Origin: Firmicutes bacterium UBA1426 | GTDB lineage: Bacteria > Bacillota > Clostridia > Peptostreptococcales > Anaerovoracaceae | NCBI GenBank assembly: GCA_002329675.1 | Contig: DCUA01000057.1 | Location: 1-6,125 of the forward strand | DNA: 6,125 nucleotides | Reading direction: 5' to 3' | Part shown: positions 1 to 5,387 of the stretch, piece by piece | How the letters are laid out: each line of letters begins with the position of its first letter | Numbering within the stretch: position 1 is the first letter of the stretch | Position numbers and translations under genes: made by a program | The notes under the pieces: generated by a model | Seen by the model: only the letters and a program-made list of their open reading frames with translations | Database searches by the model: none | What the model was told of the DNA's origin: nothing

Positions 1-3
1 CGC

Positions 4-78
4 ATCCGGACACTGATTCCGGCAACATCCGGACAGCGTTTCGGAATTATCCGGACAGCATAACGGCATATCCGGACA
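4..78 (+). repeat. Left-end repeat array of IS element 1 (4 x ATCCGGACA)
   Basis: Four exact copies of ATCCGGACA lie at 4-12, 27-35, 49-57 and 70-78, with start-to-start spacings of 23, 22 and 21 bp, close to two helical turns. Between them are weaker CGG-containing elements with CGG at 20-22, 42-44 and 64-66. The array thus presents a CGG core every 9-13 bp. It pairs in inverted orientation with the array at 2490-2550. The innermost copy continues as ACCTTGTCG here and as ACCTTATCG in the reverse complement of the right end. In IS21-family elements such multiple terminal repeats are binding sites for IstA; binding is inferred here, not shown. Confidence 0.85.
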
Positions 79-106
79 CCTTGTCGAATGATTAAAAAAT
101 CAGGTA

Positions 107-131
107 CCCTTTAATCAGAATGATTAAAGGG
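107..131 (+). promoter_or_regulatory. 11-bp perfect palindrome upstream of istA (element 1)
   Basis: CCCTTTAATCA (107-117) and TGATTAAAGGG (121-131) form a perfect 11-bp inverted repeat around a GAA loop. It ends 9 bp before an ATG at 141 and 12 bp before the AGGAGG ribosome binding site used by the ATG at 156. A third copy of the same half-site, TGATTAAA, lies at 89-96, inside an 11-bp direct repeat GAATGATTAAA (86-96 and 118-128). The arrangement could be an operator for IstA or a leader hairpin; no convincing promoter hexamers could be placed. There is no poly-T tract after it, so it is not an intrinsic terminator. Confidence 0.6.
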
Positions 132-155
132 GGCTAATCGATGAGGAGGCTGGAT

Positions 156-1675
156 ATGCTGAAAACAAGAGAAATTTTAAGGTTAAAAAATGAAGTAGGA
201 CTATCGCTGCGAGAAATTGCCCAAGCCTGTAACTGTGGCAAGACGACAGTATCAGAGATACTCAAGCGGGCTGAAAAGGCTGGAATAACATGGCCCATAG
301 AGATTAGCGACAAGCAATTGATGTCATTGCTTTACCCGCCTGCAGAAACAAGAAAATCACCTTCTGAGCCTGACATGGAGTATGTTTTTCATGAAATGAA
401 GAAAAAGAACATCACATTGATGCTTTTATGGGAAGAATACAAGGAAAAGCATCCGGACGGGATTATGTATACCCAGTTCTGTGACCGTTACAGGAAATTC
501 AAAAAGGACAATAAAATTTCCTTGCATAAGGAGCATAAAGCCGGCGAAGAAATGGAGGTTGATTGGGCAGGCGATACCATAACTATGTGGATACCCATAC
601 CGGAGAGTTAAAGCCTGCATACCTCTTTGTTGCAGTGCTTCCGGCAAGCAGTTATCCTTTCGTTTATGCTTACGGGGATACCAAAATTGCAAACTGGATA
701 GATGCCCATGTCAGGGCCTATGAGTATTTTGGCGGTGTTCCGAAGATCACCATACCGGACAACACAAAAACGGCCGTCATCAAGCCTGACGGTGTGGACC
801 CTTTGCTGAATAAGAGCTATCATGAGATGGCGAGACATTACCGGACAACCATAATCCCTGCAAGGGCGGGAAAACCAAAGGATAAAGCCGCCGATGAAAA
901 TATGGTTGGGAATGTATCAAGAAGGATCATTGCCGCACTCCGGAACAGGCAGTTTTTCAGCCTGCATGAAATCAATCAAGCTATTGCTGGAGAACTTGAG
1001 AAGCTGATTAACAGGCCTTTTCAAAAGATGGATGGGAACAGAAAGACAGCCTTTGAAAAGATTGATAAACCCTGCTTGCAGCCGCTGCCTGCAAAGAGAT
1101 ACGAGTATTCGGACTGGAAAGAAACAAAGGTCGCATTCAACTATCATGTTGAATATGAAGGTTTTTTCTACAGTGTTCATTATTCCTATGTAAACCGCCC
1201 GTGTTCTGTGCGTGCAACTTCCAAAACCATCGAGGTATACATCGGCAGCGAAAGAGTAGCTGCCCATCCGAGAAATTATAACCCATTCAAACGATACACC
1301 ACCCTGGAAGAACATATGCCGGATGAACACAAGGCGGTTTACGGTTGGAGTACGGAACGTTTCTTGTCGTGGGCTGACAAGACCGGTCCGAATACCCGGG
1401 AGTTTATCAAAAGGATTCTTGAAAGCCGTGAATATCCTGTCCAGAGTTACCGGGCCTGTATGGGGATCATGCGTCTTTGCAAAAGCTATCCGGTTGAAAT
1501 CATGGAAACCGCCAGCCGGGAAGCTCTTGACAAGAACACCTGCTCCTTCAAGTACTTCAACATCATTCTTAAACAAGTTGCTGTAAATTACTCTAAAGTA
1601 AAGAATGATAGAATCATAAAGCATGAAAATGTAAGAGGAAACGGAGCTTATGCGGGAGGTGGCATTCATGCTTAA
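156..1675 (+). pseudogene. istA: IstA transposase of IS element 1, broken by a one-base frameshift
   Basis: IstA is the DDE-type transposase that binds the IS ends and catalyses cutting and strand transfer. The frame opens at 141 or, better, at ATG 156, which has AGGAGG (144-149) six bases upstream; it ends at a stop at 609-611. The downstream frame carries the rest, to TAA at 1673-1675. The protein sense moves from one frame to the other at about 585-590, where DWAGDTITM is followed in the -1 frame by VDTHTGELKPAYLF, as in the family. Restoring one base (ATG-GTG-GAT) would give a 506-residue protein with a helix-turn-helix near residues 16-36 and catalytic residues D136 (VDWAGD), D202 (IPDN) and E248 (ADEN). 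There is no slippery heptamer at the junction, so programmed frameshifting is unlikely. The downstream piece has a TTG at 563 with GGAGG at 554-558, but a product from it would lack the first aspartate. A sequencing error is the main alternative. Confidence 0.88.
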
Positions 1676-2429
1676 CAATCCTACTGTAGAAAAGCTTAAG
1701 GATATGAAGCTCAAGGTCATGGCCCAGCTCCTGAGTGACCCGGACCCGGCTTTAAGAGAACTGTCTTTTGAGGAAAGATTCGGTATTATGGTTGAGAAGG
1801 AATGGATGTCCAGGAAGAACTCCAGGATCAAACGCCTTTTGTATAATGCGTCTCTCGGTGTGAATGCCTGTATCGAGGATATTGACTATACACAAGACCG
1901 GAAGATTGATAAAAAAATAATTCAGACGCTTTCTACCTGTACTTTCCTCATTCAGAGACTGAATATCGTGATATCAGGTAAAACCGGAACCGGGAAATCG
2001 TATCTGGCATGTGCACTGGGCAATAATGCCTGCCGCCATGGTTATACCGTAAAATACTACCGTATGCCGGAACTCCTGCTGGAAATCCAGGATGCAAAAA
2101 GTGAGAACAGGTATTCTAAGTTTATGAAGCAACTGCAGAATGTAAAGCTTCTGATTCTGGATGACATCGGACTTAAGTCTTATACACTGGAAGAAAGCAG
2201 AGATATCCTTGAAATTGCAGAAAGCAGATACAACAAAGCATCTACTATCCTTTCCGGGCAAGTCCCACATACGCATTGGTATGACTTGTTTCCCGACCCT
2301 ACTATTGCAGATGCAATCATGGATAGGATAATTCATAATACATATATCCTTGCTCTGGACTCAAAAAAATCCATGCGTGAGGTGATGGCAGAAAAGACAA
2401 TCAAGGAAATCAGATTGACAGATTTATGA
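1668..2429 (+). CDS. istB: IstB, AAA+ ATPase transposition helper of IS element 1
   Basis: IstB is the DnaC-like AAA+ ATPase that assists IstA, binding target DNA and stimulating integration. From ATG 1668 the product is 253 residues, a normal IstB length. That start has GGAGGT at 1655-1660, seven bases upstream, and gives the typical opening MLNNPTVEKLKDMKL; an ATG at 1650 would add six residues but has a poorer site. Walker A is GKTGTGKS (about residues 104-111), Walker B is LLILDD (about 161-166), and the C-terminal IADAIMDRIIHN segment carries the likely arginine finger. The start lies inside the istA frame and overlaps its stop by 8 bp, which points to translational coupling. The gene looks intact although istA is broken, so the ATPase could still be made. 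Confidence 0.93.
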   Translation: MLNNPTVEKLKDMKLKVMAQLLSDPDPALRELSFEERFGIMVEKEWMSRKNSRIKRLLYNASLGVNACIEDIDYTQDRKIDKKIIQTLSTCTFLIQRLNIVISGKTGTGKSYLACALGNNACRHGYTVKYYRMPELLLEIQDAKSENRYSKFMKQLQNVKLLILDDIGLKSYTLEESRDILEIAESRYNKASTILSGQVPHTHWYDLFPDPTIADAIMDRIIHNTYILALDSKKSMREVMAEKTIKEIRLTDL

Positions 2430-2489
2430 TGATATGAAAAACATTGTACTACGATAAGCTTTAATGTAAAATCAAGTTGATCGATAAGG

Positions 2490-2550
2490 TGTCCGGATGT
2501 CTCCGGTTTAATGTCCGGATGCCTCCGGAATTGCCGTCCGGATAATCCGG
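2490..2550 (-). repeat. Right-end repeat array of IS element 1 (3 x TGTCCGGAT-type)
   Basis: TGTCCGGAT occurs at 2490-2498 and 2512-2520, and the variant CGTCCGGAT at 2535-2543, with start spacings of 22 and 23 bp. Weaker CCGG elements sit between and beyond them at 2503-2506, 2525-2528 and 2547-2550. CCGG cores therefore recur every 9-13 bp. Read on the minus strand this matches the left array at 4-78, but the outermost full copy seen on the left has no counterpart here. It is the right terminal inverted repeat of element 1 and the presumed IstA binding region. The 60 bp between the istB stop and this array (2430-2489) contain no gene or terminator that I can see. Confidence 0.85.
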
Positions 2551-2560
2551 TATACGCAGG

Positions 2561-2761
2561 TTGGCTACAGCCCTGTTTTTAAGCACCTTTGGGACGATTA
2601 CACCTGCGGAGATGGAGTTGATATGGAGGGGTTACTGCGGCGGAATAGGGGTGTTTTTATTTATATTTTTATTTATATTTATGCGTAAACCACTGCATAA
2701 AAAAACCGCCAAGGGGTGTTTCCCCCTGACGGTTGTTCCTTGCAAAAAGCAAACTTTGTAA
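2561..2761 (+). CDS. Possible small membrane protein or gene remnant, unrecognised
   Basis: A 66-codon frame begins at TTG 2561, two bases past the estimated tip of IS element 1, and stops at 2759-2761. It has no convincing ribosome binding site and I do not recognise the product. Residues about 28-41 (CGGIGVFLFIFLFIF) are strongly hydrophobic and could span a membrane, followed by a basic stretch. The hydrophobic part is partly encoded by a 12-bp tandem repeat, and the C-terminal third reads through the terminator hairpin, both of which argue against a real gene. The +1 frame (2560-2685, ending GVFIYIFIYIYA) is equally open and has more gene-like codons in its first part. Either frame may be the tail of a gene cut by element 1, or neither may be coding. 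Confidence 0.2.
   Translation: MATALFLSTFGTITPAEMELIWRGYCGGIGVFLFIFLFIFMRKPLHKKTAKGCFPLTVVPCKKQTL
2654..2677. repeat. 12-bp tandem duplication in spacer
   Basis: TTTTTATTTATA occurs twice head to tail (2654-2665 and 2666-2677) and is followed by a partial third copy, TTTAT. It is a low-complexity AT tract that could arise by polymerase slippage. The unit length is a multiple of three, so an overlapping frame would gain or lose four codons without being shifted. Confidence 0.8.
2699..2734 (-). terminator. Intrinsic (Rho-independent) terminator on the minus strand
   Basis: Read on the minus strand, AACCGTCAGGGGG and CCCCTTGGCGGTT form a 13-bp stem (two G-U wobbles, no mismatches) around an AAACA loop, followed directly by five T, or seven counting the two at the foot of the stem. 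On the + strand the same hairpin has two mismatches and no T tract after it, so it works mainly on minus-strand transcription. It lies outside IS element 2 but about 92 bp downstream of the istB stop at 2827, so it would end istA-istB transcripts that leave the element. No minus-strand gene that it originally served is visible. Confidence 0.8.
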
Positions 2762-2776
2762 TTGTGAACATACTTT

Positions 2777-2824
2777 TGTAGATGTCAAGTATAATTTTAC
2801 AGTTTTCGATCAATAATTTTTTAC
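2777..2824. repeat. Terminal inverted repeat of IS element 2 at the istB end
   Basis: It pairs with 5340-5387. The tip begins TGT, the outer 22 bp match the other end at 12 positions, the core ACAGTTTTCGATCAATAA (2799-2816) matches perfectly, and the inner 8 bp match at 6 positions: 36 of 48 in all. It ends three bases before the last base of the istB stop codon on the minus strand (2827), so the ATPase gene runs almost to the repeat. The core is the likely IstA recognition site. Confidence 0.85.
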
Positions 2825-2826
2825 AC

Positions 2827-3582
2827 CTAATTATTACCAAATATGGTTTCCCGGTGCTTCAGTCTATAGCTGTCCCCATTTAGGTTAAGAACTTCACATT
2901 TATGCACAATGCGGTCTAGTATTGCCGTAGTAATGGCAGGATCTCCAAGCAATTCACCCCATTCCTCAGGCCCTTTATTAGATGTAATTATGATTGAGGA
3001 CTGCCCATAGAGCTTATTCACTAGCTGAAAAAACAGATTTGCCTCATGCTTCTCCATAGCCATAAACATTAGATCGTCAATAATAACAAGATCTGCTTCA
3101 ATAACCCGCTTGTATCTGGCCCTGGATGTCCTCAGGATCTCTTGAGTCTTAAGTATGTATACAAGATCATTCATTGTTGTAAAATGAACCTTGTAGCCGT
3201 TGTTAATTGCATGAATACCAAGTCCAATTGAAAGCATGGTTTTCCCAACGCCTGTCGGGCCGAGCAGGATTAGGTTGTAACCCTGCTCGATCCAACTGAG
3301 TTCACGCAGTTGGTTGAATTGTCTCTTGCTCAATGATGGCTGTTCACTTAAATCAAACTCATCAAGGGTCTTGTACTCCGGGAACGAAGCCTGCTTTAGA
3401 TTTCTTTCCAAACGTTTTTCCTCCCGGCCTTTTATTTCACGTTGCAGTAGTTCCTCCAGAAACTTCTCATACGATATGGTTTTGTTTAAAGGTACGCTTA
3501 ATATATCTTCGATTTGTTGTGCAGCATTATGAAGATTTAAAGTTTTAAGCATTGTCCTAATGCTGTCAATTGTGGATTGCAT
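2827..3582 (-). CDS. istB: IstB, AAA+ ATPase transposition helper of IS element 2
   Basis: From ATG at 3582 the product has 251 residues, typical of IstB. This start has GGGAGGT seven bases upstream; a GTG at 3603 would add seven residues and has no comparable site. Walker A is GPTGVGKT (about residues 108-115), Walker B is LVIIDD (about 165-170), a sensor-type segment is IIITSNK (about 198-204), and the ILDRIVHKCE segment near 222-231 contains the likely arginine finger. The N-terminal 90 residues are charged and helical, as in the IstB N-terminal domain. The start lies 17 bp inside the end of istA, so the two are probably translated as a coupled pair. As in other IS21 elements it would act with IstA on target DNA. 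Sequence and motifs look intact. Confidence 0.94.
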   Translation of the reverse strand: MQSTIDSIRTMLKTLNLHNAAQQIEDILSVPLNKTISYEKFLEELLQREIKGREEKRLERNLKQASFPEYKTLDEFDLSEQPSLSKRQFNQLRELSWIEQGYNLILLGPTGVGKTMLSIGLGIHAINNGYKVHFTTMNDLVYILKTQEILRTSRARYKRVIEADLVIIDDLMFMAMEKHEANLFFQLVNKLYGQSSIIITSNKGPEEWGELLGDPAITTAILDRIVHKCEVLNLNGDSYRLKHRETIFGNN

Positions 3583-5149
3583 CGTTGTTACCTCCCAGAG
3601 CACTGATATATTCCGACATATCTCGTATTTTTGGTGTTACTCTGATTTTTTCCAGGCTCTCTGCTGACATAGATGATACTTTTACAGTAAAAGTATCAGT
3701 TGAGACCTGCTTGTCCTTTTGATAGTGATTTACAGCGTCTTGAAAGTCTGTCGCCCTGTAAAGACTGTTCTTTACGCAGAACTCCAAGGCTTTATCTATT
3801 ACTTCCGATGATGTCCCTTTAACTGATTTCTGTATCAGTAAAATCTGATCCCGTATATATCTGGGCTTCTCTGTATGAATTGTTTCTATGAAGTTTTTGG
3901 CCTTGTCTGGATCAGTAAACCTGCCAGCTAATTCATCAATCAAAGCTGAGATCTTTCCGCTCTTATCCCGCCTGTGGTCATTATTCTTTACGAGATTCCC
4001 TTTATCTACAGGTGTTTTGAAATGTCCCAGCAGTTTATCTGTATCGATGTCAAAGATATCAAGTTCATTATCACCTGTATAATTTACCCTGACATACGTA
4101 TATGGCCCTTTGTATGTTCCCCTGGGAACAGTATAGCGGTTTCCTTTTATGGGAACGGTATTGTCTTTTCTGACCTGATAGGGTATGCTCAATGCAGGTA
4201 GATTAGTTTTAATTTTATCCAGTACCGGCCTTAAGTATTTCTTCTCTTCAACAAATACTTCGGCTGGTATTTTTCTTGTAGTGCCGTGTTTCTTCCCGTT
4301 TCCGCGACGTTGAAGCCAGTTTTGGCAGTCCTCATTCCATTGATCGATATTGTAGAACGTGCGATGCCGTGCATAGTTGTTTTTTACAAAATCTACAACC
4401 TTTTCAATTTTTCCCTTGCTTTCTGGATCTGCCTTCCTGCACATATATACTCTGAATCTGCGCTTCTGAAGGTATCCTGAAAATGCCTGAGTATATATCA
4501 AGTCACCATGATTTTCACTTGTCAGGATCAAATGATCCTGATCATATACAAGTTCATCTGTTATACCTCCATAGAATTCAAACGCATTTTCATGGATCCT
4601 GATAATATCAGGGGTATTAAAAGGCCTGTCCTGCCATTCACAGTATTTATACCTGGAATGAGACAGTACAAAACACATAACGTAAAGCCGTATTTCCTTC
4701 TCAGCTTCACCTGGTACTTTTATTGTTCCGAAGTCAACCTGCATTTGTTTGCCTATAGGGAGCTCATCAACAGGTTCATAGTCCCTCGATCTTGCAGTCT
4801 TGGGTATATCATACTTCTGCCGCAGAACTCGCACATAGCGCCGAAGTGTAACCTCCGAAAATGGTAATGCCTGAAATCTTTCTTCCAGCCAGTCAAACAC
4901 CTGTGCTGCTGATATATCAGGAAATTCTTTCAGCCAGCATAGAATATCATTCTTGAATGGCTCAGGTTTCCTGCTCCGCTCCTGAGTTCCGCATACAAAT
5001 CTGTCAAACTCATCCGGAGGCATCTCAAGGTATTTGTCTAAGGTTGGACGGCTGATGTTTAGCTTTCTGGCAATCTGAGACTTTTTTAATCCCATCTTGA
5101 TAAGCTGGTTTATCTCTGAATACATATGCCACCCTTCTTCTTTTTTCAA
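3566..5149 (-). CDS. istA: IstA, DDE transposase of IS element 2
   Basis: This is a full-length IstA (527 residues from TTG 5149, or 519 from ATG 5125). The TTG has AAAGGAG eight bases upstream; the ATG has a weaker AGGGTGG close by, so the start is not settled. A helix-turn-helix (GLKKSQIARKLNISRPTLDKY, about residues 20-40) is followed by an integrase-type catalytic core. The likely catalytic residues are D139 (QVDFG), D203 in VYDQD (D205 is the alternative) and E249 (DPESKGKIEK). Their spacing of 64 and 46 agrees with the restored IstA of element 1. A beta-rich region around residues 335-395 and a C-terminal helical region follow. The gene ends inside the istB start region. Expression probably comes from the promoter at 5181-5209. 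There is no frame break and no missing catalytic residue, so it is probably functional. Confidence 0.95.
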   Translation of the reverse strand: MKKEEGWHMYSEINQLIKMGLKKSQIARKLNISRPTLDKYLEMPPDEFDRFVCGTQERSRKPEPFKNDILCWLKEFPDISAAQVFDWLEERFQALPFSEVTLRRYVRVLRQKYDIPKTARSRDYEPVDELPIGKQMQVDFGTIKVPGEAEKEIRLYVMCFVLSHSRYKYCEWQDRPFNTPDIIRIHENAFEFYGGITDELVYDQDHLILTSENHGDLIYTQAFSGYLQKRRFRVYMCRKADPESKGKIEKVVDFVKNNYARHRTFYNIDQWNEDCQNWLQRRGNGKKHGTTRKIPAEVFVEEKKYLRPVLDKIKTNLPALSIPYQVRKDNTVPIKGNRYTVPRGTYKGPYTYVRVNYTGDNELDIFDIDTDKLLGHFKTPVDKGNLVKNNDHRRDKSGKISALIDELAGRFTDPDKAKNFIETIHTEKPRYIRDQILLIQKSVKGTSSEVIDKALEFCVKNSLYRATDFQDAVNHYQKDKQVSTDTFTVKVSSMSAESLEKIRVTPKIRDMSEYISALGGNNDAIHN

Positions 5150-5159
5150 CGTTCATGCT

Positions 5160-5194
5160 CCTTTCAGTGTTTTTGAAACTATTATACTGAAAGG
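5160..5194 (-). promoter_or_regulatory. Inverted repeat overlapping istA promoter and ribosome binding site (element 2)
   Basis: On the minus strand CCTTTCAGT (5194-5186) and ACTGAAAGG (5168-5160) form a perfect 9-bp inverted repeat with a 17-base spacer. The first arm lies just upstream of, and shares one base with, the TATAAT -10 box. The second arm contains most of the AAAGGAG ribosome binding site of istA. A transcript starting about seven bases after the -10 box would contain only the second arm, while a transcript coming from outside would contain both arms and could fold to hide the binding site. It could instead be an operator. Confidence 0.6.
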
Positions 5195-5209
5195 TACTAT
5201 CATTTTCAC
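5181..5209 (-). promoter_or_regulatory. Likely promoter of istA-istB (element 2)
   Basis: On the minus strand a perfect TATAAT -10 hexamer lies at 5186-5181. A -35-like GTGAAA (4 of 6 matches to TTGACA) lies at 5209-5204, with 17 bp between them. The expected start near 5174 would give a leader of about 25 bases before the TTG start of istA. The -10 box is convincing; the -35 is weak, as is common for transposase promoters. Confidence 0.6.
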
Positions 5210-5232
5210 CATTGCGACAGTCTGAGTAAGAG

Positions 5233-5270
5233 AGGAGGATTATGAGATGAACGAAGGTGTCCTTTCCTGA
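5233..5270 (+). other. Strong ribosome-binding-like site with 7-codon reading frame, outward strand
   Basis: AGGAGG (5233-5238) stands eight bases before ATG 5247, which opens a frame of seven codons (MNEGVLS) ending at TGA 5268-5270. It lies on the + strand inside the right part of IS element 2, antisense to the region upstream of the istA promoter. No promoter is evident. It may be chance, a leader peptide, or a relic. The rest of 5150-5339 holds only the istA promoter region. Confidence 0.25.
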
Positions 5271-5339
5271 AGCTGCTGTTATGGAGTGAATATCATTTCC
5301 AGTTTTTTTTGATGGTCTTTACAAATACCGGAAAAAACC

Positions 5340-5387
5340 GTAAAATCTTATTGATCGAAAACTGTCAATTTTATTTTATCATTCACA
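5340..5387. repeat. Terminal inverted repeat of IS element 2 at the istA end
   Basis: It is the partner of 2777-2824. It contains TTATTGATCGAAAACTGT (5348-5365), the exact reverse complement of the left core, and its tip ends ACA at 5387. The next bases continue directly as VirB4 coding sequence, and the last A of the repeat is also the first base of an in-frame ATG (5387-5389). Confidence 0.85.

Larger units (their letters stand above)
1..2558 (+). mobile_element. IS21-family insertion sequence, element 1 (left tip outside window, transposase frameshifted)
   Basis: The element has the istA-istB layout that defines the IS21 family: a DDE transposase gene followed by an overlapping AAA+ ATPase gene. 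Related repeat arrays in opposite orientation lie at its two ends (4-78 and 2490-2550). The right tip is placed near 2558 because the repeats stop there and the sequence reads CA, the usual IS21 terminal dinucleotide; this is uncertain by several bases. On the left, a full repeat copy already begins at base 4, and the right end has no matching fourth copy, so the true left tip probably lies upstream of the window and target duplications cannot be checked. Because istA carries a frameshift, the element is probably unable to move unless another copy supplies IstA. Confidence 0.85.
2559..2776. other. 218-bp spacer between the two insertion sequences
   Basis: This is the only non-IS DNA between the two elements. 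It has no recognisable gene of known function. Its first half has two overlapping + strand frames that both enter open from inside the element 1 end. Its middle is AT-rich with a 12-bp tandem duplication (2654-2677), and its second half holds a minus-strand terminator (2699-2734). It does not encode the missing N-terminal part of the VirB4 protein that lies beyond IS element 2, so it was probably not originally next to that gene. Confidence 0.7.
2777..5387 (-). mobile_element. IS21-family insertion sequence, element 2 (apparently complete, 2611 bp)
   Basis: The element holds intact overlapping istA and istB genes on the minus strand, enclosed by 48-bp imperfect terminal inverted repeats (2777-2824 and 5340-5387). 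The tips read TGT and ACA. They were placed where both ends have the same distance, 22 bp, to a perfect 18-bp shared core. IstA and IstB differ clearly from those of element 1, and the end sequences are unrelated, so this is a different IS21 lineage and the pair is not a composite transposon. No direct repeat is seen: the left flank ends CATACTTT and the right flank begins TGTTATCG, whereas IS21 elements normally create duplications of about 4-8 bp. Confidence 0.88.

Noticed and set aside
4..78. Regularly spaced repeats resembling a short CRISPR array or replication iterons
   Set aside because: The repeat is only 9 bp with 12-14 bp spacers, has an inverted counterpart at the other end of an IS21 element, and no cas or rep gene is present. 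Terminal repeats of the element explain it.
563..611. Programmed -1 frameshifting in istA of element 1
   Set aside because: No X-XXY-YYZ slippery heptamer occurs in the 563-611 overlap, and IS21 istA genes are normally one continuous frame.
917..1831. 304-residue open frame on the minus strand opposite istA/istB of element 1
   Set aside because: It is antisense to clearly conserved transposase sequence, has no recognisable motif, and crosses the istA-istB junction. It is a shadow frame.
3888..4867. Several + strand frames of 64-119 codons opposite istA of element 2
   Set aside because: They lie antisense to a well-conserved DDE transposase, lack ribosome binding sites and show no family features.
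1..5387. Composite transposon bounded by two IS copies
   Set aside because: The two elements have unrelated ends and clearly different proteins, and the 218 bp between them carry no passenger gene.
2777..5387. Target duplication around IS element 2
   Set aside because: The flanking 8-mers CATACTTT and TGTTATCG were compared at lengths 4-8 and do not match. An alternative left tip at 2763 (TGTGAA) also gives no duplication and breaks the equal spacing to the core.
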